From the NCBI GenBank assembly GCA_040437565.1, contig JBDOQK010000047.1, positions 186,001 through 250,000 on the forward strand: a DNA stretch of 64,000 nt. The letters are read 5' to 3'. The notes beneath the pieces were generated by a model. The model made no database searches, was not told the DNA's origin, and saw only the letters and a program-made list of their open reading frames with translations. Shown one piece after another: positions 23,154 to 35,205 of the stretch. The translations under genes and the position numbers were made by a program. Origin of the DNA: Albugo candida (lineage: Eukaryota; Oomycota; Peronosporomycetes; Albuginales). Numbering within the stretch: position 1 is the stretch's first letter; each line of letters begins with the position of its first letter.

Positions 23154-26100
23154 ATGAATTCATCTTTTCCTTCCTCGGGTAACGATGGATGCCCATCTGG
23201 CATGCCTGGTACAAATAACGGAGGCTTAAACCCAACCAGTGGAACGCATACTCTTCCCAGCACGTCATTCCCTTCGCAAGCATCGGCTCCTCCTCCTCCT
23301 TCTTTGGCCCAGTTGACTCATCCAAATCATCACGCATCGACGATGCATCATCCTATCCATGGAGGACATGTCAATGCGCAACATAACACACACCATACTT
23401 CCTCTCTTCTCCACTCCTCTGGTCCGTCTTCCCTTCCTCCCCCACCACTCACTTCAAACCTTTCAAACGCTGGCGCAACACGCTCCCCTCATCATCATCT
23501 TGCAGGCTCTATACTCCACATGGGTGAGGGTCCCGGGGCTATTCTCTCGAAATCAGGCGGATCGTACTCAACATCTTCCAATCACTCCATTCCTTCATCC
23601 TCAACTGTCAGCGGCCTCATCAATCATTCAGTTCGATTAACTTCTTCGAATGGTGGAAGTAATGGCGGCTCGAATCCGAATTTGGAAAATAATGAGATGA
23701 ATGCGTCGTCTAATTCACAGTATGGAATGTGTGGTCCAGCATCTACATCCCCACGACGGAATAGACATGATGGTGCTTCTGTTTCTCAGCAACAATCTTC
23801 ATTAAACCAGCAATTCTCCATGAATCGCAGCATGTATGTCGATTTCACGCTTGAATCATTTCTCCTTATGCTTGTTTTACAGGAATAAAGAAGGACCGGG
23901 AAAGCAATTTGATTATTATAATCTCACTGCTCCGATGAATAGTAACGCTACCTCACCAAGTCCACCTTCGATCACCCAACACCAGCAATCTTCCAATGCA
24001 TCGACATCTATGAACAATGTCGATAATACTCGTCGAGAGCTCCGGGTCGAAGACGCGCTGCTTTATTTGGATCAAGTGAAACAGCAATTCAACCACAAAC
24101 CAGATATTTACAATCAGTTCTTAGACGTGATGAAGGATTTTAAAGCACAAGCGTACGTCTCTCATCTTGTTGCATTCTCTTTCAATGTGACCTGAATGCT
24201 GTCTAGTATCAACACGCCAGGTGTCATCATGCGGGTCTCCAAATTATTCCGAGGATATCCGAGCTTGATTTTGGGCTTTAACACATTCCTACCGCCAGGA
24301 TATCGTATCCGACCAGACGGATCGCTTGCAGCTGCCCCGGAAGGAGTGCGTTTAGATCAATTGGATCATCCAGCTCCCAGTTTGCCTCCTGCAGCACCAC
24401 CATACCAGCAACCATCTCAAATGAACTCTTTTGGTGCCACAGTTGGCGCCAATAGCTCTGCTAATGGTAATAACGCGACGTGCCCCGGAGGTACCCTTTT
24501 CTGATCGAGAAGTTTCTAGCTCACGCGGTCTCTGTGTAGTCTCCAAGCAAGGCTCCCATTCACGATATCCTCTCACTGGGAAGCAGTCGTCTTTCACACA
24601 AGGTGATGTACTGCGTGCTGCATGCTGTCTCCGGTCTAAAAAAGGGTTTAGATGGCACTGCAATGACACAATCGTTGTCGTCGTTGGGCAACACTCACAT
24701 CACAACTGGCAATCTTCACGGATCCACCAACCCCGTCGAGTTCGATCACGCCATTCATTATGTCACAACGATCAAGCAGCGGTTTGCCGATGAACCCGAG
24801 ACGTACAAAGAATTTCTCGCAATTTTACACACATATCAACGCGAACAGCGATCTATTCGCCAAGTGCTGGATCAAGTCTCCTACTTATTTCGTGATCATC
24901 CGGATCTTTTACGTGAATTCACATTCTTCTTACCCGATGCAGTACAAGAACAAGCCAAAGAACGCCTGGATCTTGCAGCTGAAAAAGCACTACAACGCAA
25001 AGATCAAATGAATCGACCCAAGAGATCTCAAGGTCGGGCAGATCGATCTGGGAATCAAAGTTTTGTGAATTCATCGCATCTCTCGGTATCATCGTCGGCA
25101 GGTCGTAGTCAAGCAGACAATCACATGAATGTTTCGCTTTTGAATTCGCCTTCGAGTACGTCTGCCAAAGCGTATCGTAATTTCAACGACGGATCGGATG
25201 CCACAGAATACGGTTTGTCTTGCATTCTTTCAATCTATCGATCGGCTGGTAACGTCTTCTTACTGAGCACAGGTGATGCTATGCATTCTCCGTCGTACGA
25301 AGAGCGTGGAGAAGGATCAGAACGAAATGAAAGGGACTATGAACGCGATCGTACCAAAGCAATGTATGCATTACGTCGATCTAAACGACGACCATACAAC
25401 ACCAAAGAACGTCGATCAAAACTTGCAACACACGACGTCGTAGTCGATCAGGACGAATGGCATCTGTTCGAGCGAATTAAGCGTATACTTCCATCCCGGG
25501 ATAATTGGCGAGAGTTCCTTAAATGCTTGGAGCTGTATAGTCAAGAAGTTTTGGATCGGAATGAGATGCTTTCACTCGTGAAAAACCTATTTGGAAGACA
25601 TACGGATCTCATCAAAGAGTTTGATCGAATGTTGTGCTTACATGGAGAACTCAACTACCCGACAGAGATGTGGCCTTTTATCCCTTTGGCGGAAACGGAT
25701 CTCTCCCAATGTCGTCGTGCAACACCTTCGTATCGAGGCCTACCCGCCAGTTATCCGGTCCCACCATGTTCCTTCCGGTCCGAATTGGAGAAAAGCGTAT
25801 GCAATGACTTGTGGGTCTCGGTACCGACTGGAAGCGAGGATTTCTCCTTCAAAAATATGAGAAAGAATCAGTACGAAGAAGCGCTTTTCAAGTGCGAGGA
25901 CGAGCGATTTGAAATCGATATGATTATCGATTGCAACACATCGACTATCAATGTGTTGGAGCCTTTGGCTCGCGAATTGGAGATTTTGAAAGAAGAGCCC
26001 AACACGGAAAACAAATTGTGGACTTACGTGATCGATCGTAATTTATTTCGAGTCACCCATTTGAATGCGATTTCGCGGATCTATGGTGAGGCTGGGACGC

Positions 26101-28214
26101 AAATGCTCGAAATGCTTCGAAAATATCCTGCTGGAACCATTCCAATCATCTTGAAGCGGCTCAAGCAGAAAGATGAAGAATGGCGACGTGTACGTCAAGA
26201 TCTGAATAAGCAATGGAAAGAAGTGAATGAGAAGAATTACCATAAATCGCTGGATCATTCTTCGTTCTATTTCAAGCAGAAAGATAAGAATCAGACCAGC
26301 AGCAAAGTACTTTTATCGGAAGCAAAAAAAAAGTTGGAAGCATCCCAAGAACGCATACGGCAGCTGGCAAACGATGAAGCTGAGAAACACGAAGATAATT
26401 CACAAATCATGACCGAATCGGATGAGCGGGAAGTTGCTGAAAGTATGATCAAAACGGAAGCCTCTCGCGATGAAGACGTTAAAGAAGGCATTGAGGAGAT
26501 CAAATGCGACATCAAAGTGACAATCACATCCCCAACATCACCGAGAGATTCTCCACTTCTTCAAACAAATACGGCTCATTTTCAGTACAAATTTACCAAT
26601 GTCCAAATCCATCGTGATGCATACGGACTGTTATCGTACGCCGCTGAGAAAACACTTGGCTGTTCTAGTGACAAGGAGAAGGTCGCAAAGGTGTGGCAGT
26701 CGTTTTTCTTCCCTTTCTTTGGTCTACAAAAAGAATGGCTTGTTCAAAAACCACAGCCAACCACAACGACGCTGGAGAAAAAGAAGATTGTACGGCCAGA
26801 GACTGAAGTCGCATCTGATTTTGGGAATGGAATCATTCAGTATTACGACACTCGTACCAAAGTTTATGTGGTGAATCTATCAGTAGGACAAGGATTTCTC
26901 CAACCAAGTGCAATCACAATCCAAGAATCATCAGACTTCCCGCCCAACTTGCCCGTGTCCGACGACTCTGACGAAGCTGTTAATGCAGAGAAGTGTGCAA
27001 TCACTTTGATTGGAGATGAACACGCCTACCTATTCTTACGACTGTATCAAATGCTGCACCATCGCCTTGAACGTGCATTTGAGCTATGTGAAAAGGCCAA
27101 ACGGAATCGATATCGTCGTACTATTAATCCAGCCGCACGAGCGTTGGCCCATTCTCGTCATTCCTTGCAAGAAACCGCGGCAAAGGACGAGACTGTTGGC
27201 GATTACCAAGCATTCCTATCCAAATTGTACGGCGTCATTGGCGGCTGCGTGGATAATACCAAATATGAAGATTGCTGTCGTGGGCTGATGGGTTCGACTT
27301 CATATTTCTTGTTCACAATGGACAAATTGGTAGCGTTGATACTGAAACAGATGCAACAGCTGGCGATGGATGAGACTTCGGTTGAATTACTGGTGAGACG
27401 ATTTTTCCTGCTCGAATGTTGCGGCAAAACTGATGTTTGAGTACTTTTTGTAGAAACTTTTCAACGAGCAATGTGCAGCCAAAAGCTTGCATAACTCACA
27501 ATACGATTACCATAGCTACGTGAATAAGACCAAACCGATTCTCGAAGGTGACAGTACCTATCGTCTAAAGTACCAACCAGGTGTACTCCGACAAACGCCT
27601 TTGGATTTCAACCCGTCAACACCGGGGAAGGTGGGGATGGGATCCATGTTCAAAATATGGGCTCCATCACCCCGCGTACGTCAGCCAGAAGCTAATCAGT
27701 GGCTAATTGAACCCACGCTCGTCATTGAGCATCTTGGCTCACTCGATGAAGACCATGATGATGATGTGAATATGACTTGTTCTGGAGAGAATCCCACAGA
27801 AAGTTTGGCCGCAACTCCGATATTTGAGTCGTCCTGCCGCGACTCTAACGAAGATGGCGAGACCGATTCGATGGATCCACGTATTGAGATGGCTGAAGGC
27901 GAAAGTAGCGATGACGAAACAAATAATGTATCCACTTCGGAGGAAGATGAGACTAATGAAAACGTAAAGCGCTCGGGTAAGCTCATCTTCACGCCATACT
28001 CTTCTCTTGAACTGATCAGTGTTTTGTAGTCAAGGAAACGATTCTCGGCAAGCGACCTCGTGATCTTCAGAGTGATGAGGAAGGATTGGATGAGCGACAT
28101 GGACGAGAAATGGCCATTGATGACACTGCTGCTATGATTGTTACTGAAAGAATCGAAGAGGTAGCAGACTGTATCGAAGGTATGGACGAGCGGAATGCAA
28201 ATGCAGCAGAGTGA
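23154..28214 (+). CDS. SIN3: SIN3 transcriptional corepressor scaffold
   Basis: Eight exons join in phase: 23154-23833, 23883-24152, 24207-24490, 24540-24602, 24652-25212, 25273-27392, 27454-27976 and 28030-28214, giving 1561 residues. Introns are 49-61 nt. SIN3 holds histone deacetylase complexes and binds repressors through paired amphipathic helices. PAH1 begins near residue 279 ([15 protein letters not shown]), PAH2 near 460 ([15 protein letters not shown]) and PAH3 near 680 ([13 protein letters not shown]). The HDAC-interaction region starts near 763 ([14 protein letters not shown], then [19 protein letters not shown]), followed by the SIN3 C-terminal domain. The first 225 residues are rich in Ser, His, Asn and Pro. 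The intron at 25213-25272 is a multiple of three without a stop, so its retention would only insert 20 residues. The last exon is very acidic. Confidence 0.9.
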
Positions 28215-29789
28215 TTGCAACGATTTGTTTTCACAAAGTGGGCGGAATGCTTGAGAATGCATGTAGCGATGATTTTAGTCGTTTCGACCAATCCTGACAA
28301 TTTATTAGTGGCATACTTATGACCAGTGATGTAGTTCGGGTATGACAATCCGTGTGAAAGCTGTTGTGAGGAAAATGATAATTATGCTCTTTAATAACGA
28401 ATTCTGGAAAGATCCGAGTGACTATCAATTCATAGGATGTGTCGATTGATTTGGTATATCCGTACGTTGAACCCATTTCCGACGATCAAGAAAGACGTAG
28501 GTACAGACATGCAATTTTTTGCACGTAAAGGCAACGAAATAGATTCAAAGATACAGGTGTCGGTAGTACAAGGAACGCACTGCCGAAAAGGCCAATTCCC
28601 TTGGGCGCAGTGTTAGAAAGATCATAGACTTTAGGTATGCATTCACTCATCACACTTGAAGTTGTCGTGTGAAAATAACCCCGAATCATCTTATACATTG
28701 TGTAGGGTTAATCACAGGCTTTATATATGCGACATTGCAGTGAATGCGGCTGAAGACTTGTATCAGATTTACATCAAGTATCACGGGCTATTGGTTGACG
28801 GGATATAAGTGCTAGTCACGTCGACTTGACAGCCAAATAAACAAAGACCCGATGAGAAGCCTTTTCATGGCTTGAATCCCGCCAAGTATAGAATGCGTGT
28901 CGCTGAGATATTCGATATGTCAGCCGTTTCATCATTGCGCGTATGTTCAAAGCGTGATTGACGTCATCACGTAGTGCGCTGCTTTTATATTGTGGCTCTT
29001 CTCTGTCCCTTCAAAAACTTTGTGAACGAGCTCGTTTTAAGAAATGAACACGAACATCGTGCTACTACTCGCACCAAATCCATAAATGTACATTTCTATC
29101 TGCCCACTCGATAACTGTTTACCANNNNNNNNNNNNNNNNNNNNNNNNNNNNNNNNNNNNNNNNNNNNNNNNNNNNNNNNNNNNNNNNNNNNNNNNNNNN
29201 NNNNNNNNNNNNNNNNNNNNNNNNGCCAAGTATAGAATGCGTGTCGCTGAGATATTCGATATGTCAGCCGTTTCATCATTGCGCGTATGTTCAAAGCGTG
29301 ATTGACGTCATCACGTAGTGCGCTGCTTTTATATTGTGGCTCTTCTCTGTCCCTTCAAAAACTTTGTGAACGAGCTCGTTTTAAGAAATGAACACGAACA
29401 TCGTGCTACTACTCGCACCAAATCCATAAATGTACATTTCTATCTGCCCACTCGATAACTGTTTACCAGACTGCATCTTAAATTAGCGGCGAATATTGCA
29501 AAAAAAAAAGCACCACTTTGGTCGGCTTCATCCCTAAAAATGCTCCCATGTAGTAGAGTGTATGCAGAACAAGCGATTCTCCCCTGAATTGCAGGCCCTT
29601 ATATAGCCGGCAAATTTAGAGTGAGTCTCGTTGTCAAAAATTAAACCTTTTCAGCTTGTATAAGAAAGTCATGTTCAGAAAATGGACTTTCCTATACTAT
29701 TTCTACCGGTCTTATCATGCCACATTTCATGTGGAGCTATTCATAGGTTCCCTTTGCCGAATTACTGGCTGCATTATTCGATTGCAAAG
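28215..29789. other. Intergenic region without recognised genes
   Basis: The space between SIN3 and the PDI gene has only short overlapping frames on both strands and no consistent coding signal. It contains gap 8. Confidence 0.4.
28881..29468. other. Assembly gap 8 with flanking duplicate
   Basis: N block 29125-29224. Bases 28881-29124 recur at 29225-29468 (244 bp). Confidence 0.95.
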
Positions 29790-31332
29790 ATGAGGATCAA
29801 CGTCATCTATTATGCTGTGATATGCATGAATTCTCCAAAGTTTACAGTCTGTAGTCGCATGAATAAGGAGGAACGCGTCATCACACTAAATAGCGAGACG
29901 TTTGATACAGTGCTGAGCTTCACTGAAATGGTCATGGTCGCATTTGTCGCGGATGTGCGTATTCACGTAATTACGCTAAATCTCACACCGTATACTGACA
30001 TTATGTGTCCAGACTTGTAGAATATGTACTCTGGTACACAAAGAATATGAAAAAGCAGCGAAACAGCTACGGAAGGAGAAGATTCAGGTGACTTTAGCGA
30101 GAATTGATGTCGGTAATTCGACTGATGTCGCAGAGCGACTTGGCATCAAACGAGTTCCATCGTACAAACTCTATGGGAATAATGGGAAGCGCTCGGTGGA
30201 TTACAGAGGAATCCGAACCGCGGATGCGATAGTGAAATGGATTAGACTCTTTGAGGTGAATTATGTCAGCAACAAGGAAGAGCTTGCTGAATTTCGGAAG
30301 AAGCACAAAGACGTTTTACTGGCGAGTATCCCTGGTGACGACGAGAGTACCGCCAAAGTCCTGACTAAATTGCCATTTCATGATCTGGGAGTTGCTATTG
30401 CAGCGTACGCTGGATCCAAGTCGGACCTTATGAACATGATTGGTTTGGATGCACCGATTGTGCTATACCGAGATTCAAACGGGATGCCTGCGTCATATAA
30501 TGGAGATTTTGAAGATGCGGCACTCTTGAAATTTATCAAAAGTCATACGTCTTCTTCGTTGATGACATTCTCGCGAGACAGAGCCGGTGAGATATTTGGT
30601 GGAGATCGCAAAGAACATGTTTTGATATTCTACGATTTTGCTGACAAGAATGCTAAAGCACTGAAATCAACAATACGGAGTATTGCTACAGATCATGAAG
30701 AGCTCGATATGGCATATGTTCTTGTATCAGCGGATGAATATTTTCTTCTCGAAAAGTTCCGAATACGGAGAAATGAATTACCGGCTATCTTGCTGATCGA
30801 TGCAAAGAAGGCGACTAAATCGTACCATTTCCAACGGCAAGGACAGGATCTGAATTCAGCAATTGATAGCAATCTGGTGGATGAATTGATCAAGTTTGTT
30901 CAGACATTCCGTTCTGGCAAGCTGACTCCTTCTTTGAAGTCTTCTGAGCCTGTCGACGACAGTGACGAAAAACTAAAACAAATTGTGGGCTCACAATTTC
31001 AAGAACGTGTGATGAAAAGCGATAAGGACATTTTGTTGATATTCATAGCACCGTGGTGCTCCTACTGCAAAGCACTTTCATCGATATATACGCATCTTGC
31101 TGAGAAGTACTCTGGCGTCGATAGCATTATGATTGCAAAAATGGATGCGATCAAGAACGACGTGGATCACCCGGAGGTAAACGTGGTCGCATATCCAACT
31201 ATCATGTTTTTCCCTGCTGGCGACAAGAACCATCCAGTCAAATACGAAGGCCATCGTGACGTTAAAAGTTTTGTCAAGTTTTTACAGTCACATACACAAT
31301 ACTTTGCTCAGAAGCTACACCACGAGCTGTAG
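29790..31332 (+). CDS. Protein disulfide isomerase, ER-resident
   Basis: Exon 1 (29790-29954) and exon 2 (30013-31332), separated by a 58-nt intron, encode 494 residues. The start at 29790 gives a hydrophobic signal peptide (MRINVIYYAVICMNSPK). An ATG 108 bp upstream in the same frame is an alternative. The layout is a-b-b'-a'. The first thioredoxin domain has its active site at Cys57-Arg-Ile-Cys60 (ADTCRICTLVHKEYEKAAKQ). The second has WCSYC at 404-407. Standard PDI has CGHC in both, so the redox potential is probably shifted. The C-terminus HHEL is an HDEL-like retrieval signal. PDIs form and rearrange disulfides in secreted proteins. The splice choice is supported because it restores the CxxC motif. 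Confidence 0.88.
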
Positions 31333-32231
31333 GAGACCGTCTTTATCATTTTACAAAAGCGGTCAGGGTCGTTTTCGACCGTCAAGGGTTGACTAGCATG
31401 CACATAGTTCCCATTTGGTAATGTTAAGAGAAACCTCATTCTGACTCTGTGAAATAGCTGTCATTTCTGATCGAAAGCAGAAAAGCAGCCTGCGATGATG
31501 GCCGCATCGAGCAGTGGATGCATCGAATCCATCCCTATATCTGGTTCATGCATCAATCTTGACTGAAACTCGTTCAATCGTTTACAGCACCATGTCACGT
31601 ATTGAATTCAGGAGTAGCTTCTAACGCTTGTCGTCGCCTAATCCATCTTCTATAGGAGCACGCGTCTATCTACACCAAGCGAATCGAAGTATCTGTTGAG
31701 TTGCGGAATCATTGGGAGCCATATAGACATCGCTGTGAATGAATCTCCTGGCGATAAACAAGCTCATTCAGGCGAGTTGTACAAACTGACACATGCACGC
31801 TTACACCGTGCTTTGATGGCTCAGCGCATGCAGTATCATATATTGAGCTTCCGATGCAAATGAATACTGTAACTTCACGTTTTGACTACTTCCATCAGAC
31901 ACATTTTAAGCTACGACAGGTGTAAACACGTTGGCTACATGCTCCTCCCGATATCCCACATGAGCACAATTTTTTTTCTTGTCTATGGAACGAATGAATA
32001 GATGGCAGTGACAATCTCGAAGTGAAATGGCCTCCATATACAAATTCAGAACAAATTTGATATCTCAACACCCTAAAAAATTGCTTTTAAAGGTCAATAA
32101 ATTCATATCAATTGCATCCATACTAATGCTCTCACGATCGCTTTCTCATGGATCATCGGCAATCGTGTAGATAACACAGCTAAAGGAAGGCGGCATGTTC
32201 TTGATGTTTATAGTGTCGAGTGGATTGTACC
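31333..32231. other. Intergenic region without recognised genes
   Basis: The 0.9 kb between two convergent genes (PDI and the CCDC115-like gene) contains no frame longer than 60 codons, and I recognise no RNA gene. Confidence 0.4.
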
Positions 32232-32798
32232 TTAATCGGTAAAACCTTCTGGATGACTTTTATCGAGCTCGCTAGTTTGAGCTTGAGCCGTGCACACAAC
32301 TTGCGCAAGAGTGGCACTCTGAGCAATCTCACGAAGCACTATAGAGTGAATAATGAGCTATCGCATGATTATTTAGCCATGTCCCACCCACCAGAAATGA
32401 ATTCTTGTCGTGTTTGTCGAAGTTCGTGCGTTGGTAGGGCGCTGAACCAGAGAATTGGATCATGCAATGGGATGGACTGTGCGCAATTTATCTGTGTTTT
32501 TTCCAAGCTGACCAGCTCACTGTCATCCCTGTCACCAATTTCGTACCCCGAGGAGCCACTAGCAGAATACTTGATCGCATTGAATGACGTAGGATACGAA
32601 ATGATCGACAAATTGTGAGCTGAATGGCGACGTTTTGCTCTCGAGAGCATCAGGAAACACTACTATGCGCATGTTAGTCATAAATGGAAGTGCACAGGTA
32701 TCACATAAACTTTCCTTTTGGAGTTTACTGCATACTTTGTCATGCTGCACAAGGTATTGCTCGTATTGGCCGATAGTTTCGACCAGGATTTCGTCCAT
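32232..32798 (-). CDS. CCDC115/VMA22-like V-ATPase assembly factor
   Basis: The ATG at 32798 starts a helical segment (MDEILVETIGQYEQYLVQHD). The middle exon includes FLMLSRAKRRHS and a conserved box DPILWFSALPTHELRQTRQE. Human CCDC115 has a similar stretch around DPLNWFGILVPHSLRQAQ. A 53-nt intron (32391-32339) leads in phase to the last exon (32338-32232, LREIAQSATLAQVV), matching the family's C-terminal helix. The first intron lies between about 32740 and 32660, but its exact ends are unclear. CCDC115/Vma22 helps build the V0 sector of the proton pump in the ER. The protein is about 150-170 residues. Homology rests on the LNWF-like box and helix order. Confidence 0.65.
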
Positions 32799-32820
32799 GT
32801 CACCTATATTACCGTGATTG

Positions 32821-33039
32821 ACTCAAGTGTAATAATTTACATTTAAAAGGCTTTTAATGAAAGAAAGGCATAGATGCGAAGAGCCTTTAGGGATAAGTTC
32901 AGAATACTAATACAGCAAAATAACTTATATTAATTACAATTATGGGCTGACACTTGACTGCAACTGAACAGCTACTTCATCTACTGACAATTCTTCAGCT
33001 TCATTTCCAAACATCTCGCTTGCATCCATAATGACGTGA
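32821..33039. repeat. Dispersed repeat, copy A
   Basis: About 219 bp match 40048-40268 with roughly seven differences. Both copies stop at exactly the same base, at an N block. The 3' part equals the tail of the degenerate coiled-coil gene at 40.4-41.3 kb. Confidence 0.85.
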
Positions 33040-33139
33040 NNNNNNNNNNNNNNNNNNNNNNNNNNNNNNNNNNNNNNNNNNNNNNNNNNNNNNNNNNNNN
33101 NNNNNNNNNNNNNNNNNNNNNNNNNNNNNNNNNNNNNNN
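33040..33139. other. Assembly gap 9
   Basis: A 100-N block. Unlike most others, the right flank does not repeat the left flank. The left flank is the dispersed repeat, so this join may be less reliable. Confidence 0.9.
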
Positions 33140-33178
33140 TGTGTCGTTTGCAGCAATTCGCTCATTGCAAACGACACA
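33140..33178. repeat. Short perfect inverted repeat at contig start
   Basis: Arms 33140-33152 (TGTGTCGTTTGCA) and 33166-33178 are perfect reverse complements around a 13-nt loop. The left arm starts at the first base after the gap, so it may be a fold-back artefact or a real hairpin. Confidence 0.6.
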
Positions 33179-33293
33179 CAGAATGAGATATATCGATCGA
33201 ATACTGCAACTATTGCATTCATTCCATGCGGCATTGCTATTTTTAGAATTGGCGACGATGTACCGTGGATTCCAAAAGTACACAGCGGCGACT

Positions 33294-33749
33294 ATAGGGT
33301 CCGTACCCAGCTCAGTCGGTTAAGCACTTAAGCGCACGGACCCCCTGCCGGAGGTCGTTAGTTCGATCCCCGGCAGTGTGGGCAGCGGTTTGAACCCACC
33401 CAAGCAATAAGCTTGGAAAATATCTGCCTCCCTAGGTTTGAANNNNNNNNNNNNNNNNNNNNNNNNNNNNNNNNNNNNNNNNNNNNNNNNNNNNNNNNNN
33501 NNNNNNNNNNNNNNNNNNNNNNNNNNNNNNNNNNNNNNNNNNCACGGACCCCCTGCCGGAGGTCGTTAGTTCGATCCCCGGCAGTGTGGGCAGCGGTTTG
33601 AACCCACCCAAGCAATAAGCTTGGAAAATATCTGCCTCCCTAGGTTTGAATCAGACTTAAGTGACATTCACACGGTCAGGGGCTCATGATAGAATAAGGA
33701 AGGTAGTTAAAGAACCAGATAAACACTGTAATGAAATCCTTGAGAAAGT
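33294..33749 (+). mobile_element. tRNA-derived SINE with 10-bp target-site duplication
   Basis: The 5' part looks like a tRNA with pol III promoter boxes: an A box (CAGCTCAGTCGGTTAAGC) near 33308-33325 and a B box (GTTAGTTCGATCCCC) near 33357-33371. Perfect 7-bp CTGCCGG/CCGGCAG arms surround the B box. A non-tRNA tail follows. The element is flanked by identical 10-bp direct repeats AGCGGCGACT at 33284-33293 and 33750-33759. With gap 10 and its duplicate removed, the element is about 248 bp. There is no poly(A) tail. Retroposed tRNA-SINEs depend on LINE enzymes acting in trans, and none is visible here. Confidence 0.75.
33335..33650. other. Assembly gap 10 with flanking duplicate
   Basis: N block 33443-33542 inside the SINE. 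Bases 33335-33442 recur at 33543-33650 (108 bp). The matching target-site duplication on both sides supports this join. Confidence 0.95.
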
Positions 33750-33992
33750 AGCGGCGACTCGGACATTGAATATGCTGGTGCTTTTGCACACAGACATGTG
33801 ATATTGATATATACTTTGCAAATGAAACCATTGTAGTTAAGTGACTCGGTTAGAACAGCACAAGAAATGTATGCTTCTTTATAATTACATATCTAGTCGC
33901 AGTCTACTATCAAAAGTGCAACTCGCACGAACTTCAATCCAGCGGCATGAGTCCGTTTCAGTACAGCTCGCCTTCTAAGCAGTATTTATGTT

Positions 33993-34561
33993 CTATGCTC
34001 CCTCTCGATCAGCGCACTTGATCTTTTCTTTTTGTACGACTTGATGGGTCCGCCAGTTGAGAGGAAAGCTCGTTTTATGGTGAGCAGCTTCACTTGCAAC
34101 GTATTCGTCCAATACGGCAACCAAAGTATAAGGATCACAATGTAAACTCAGCGATATCGCTCCTTTGGATGACCTCAACACCGGTGCTCCAGTGTTTCCA
34201 TGAGATCGAAATACAAGCAAAAAAGGAGTCCATTTTCGATGTGTGATTCACACGCAAATGCCAACTTGGAGGCGCTGTGAAGACCGTTTTGGGATTTTTC
34301 ATAAGAGCTTGCGCTCGATCGCATCACAGGAGGCGACGCAGCTGTACTTTTCAGCTTCCATTCTCCACCTCGGCGATAGAAATGGGTCGCATGTGCTACT
34401 AGCCCTTTGCTAAGTAATCGACGGATCCAAGAAAGGCGGCGTCCTTCCAACAATTTTGTCTTGAAATCTTCACAACGTTTACATGTCTCCAAATTCTGCG
34501 ATTGGACTCTTTCGATTCTCAAGGCTTTTGAATGGAGGAATGCGTATGTTTTCGAAATCAC
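33993..34561 (-). CDS. Hypothetical protein, spliced, function unknown
   Basis: Two minus-strand frames join in phase if a 41-nt intron (GTATTTCGATC... to GTTGAG, about 34211-34171) is removed. The resulting chain has SWIRRLLSKGLVAHATHFYR and ISLSLHCDPYTLVAVLDEYV stretches and ends at 33993. No ATG is found at the 5' side, so an upstream exon (perhaps the frame at 35079-34852) is likely. I recognise no domain. Confidence 0.35.
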
Positions 34562-35205
34562 TCGAAAATCTCAACTTTTCAGTACTCTAAAACCAAAATC
34601 AACCTAGACTCAAAAGCCTACTAACTTAGTATTCGTGATGAGGTTTTGGATCCTCAAGTTTAACAAGGTCATCGGATATGTGCGAAGCAGGACGGAAATC
34701 CGCTTGCATGCTCTCCCTCTCGAGCTTACGATCGGTCGCAAGTCATTTTCATCTGCAAATACGGTGTATGGAATTCAGGATTTCTTTGAGAAAATGGAGA
34801 GCATGAACGCTTATTTCCTCTCATTTCTAGGATGTTGTGTGCATGCTACTGTTAAATCTCCCTGGTCAAGCGAATTTCGTCGTATCCCTCTCGATCAACC
34901 TCAAGTGCGACCTCACCCTCCACGAGTGTATTGAGTAATTTATGGCTTGCGAGTAGAGTGAATGACTTACTCGAGGATTTGAGGATACTGAGATACTGAC
35001 AAGTGCTCGATCGTTTCACGTGATCGGCTTTGGGAACGGCTTTGTGTGGCGCTCGAACGAAATATCTCGACGCATACATCCGCAGCTGATGCTCATGATA
35101 CCTCCAAAACTACGCAATCAAGCCAAATGACGGAAATGGAGGCAAATGATCAAGTCAAAAAATTAAAGATATTCTCCATACTGTCACGGCTAACACGTGG
35201 ATTGA
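34562..35205. other. Unassigned stretch with competing frames
   Basis: Plus-strand frame 34635-34934 and minus-strand frame 35079-34852 overlap, and neither has recognised features. The minus frame could be the first exon of the hypothetical gene at 33993-34561. Confidence 0.25.
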
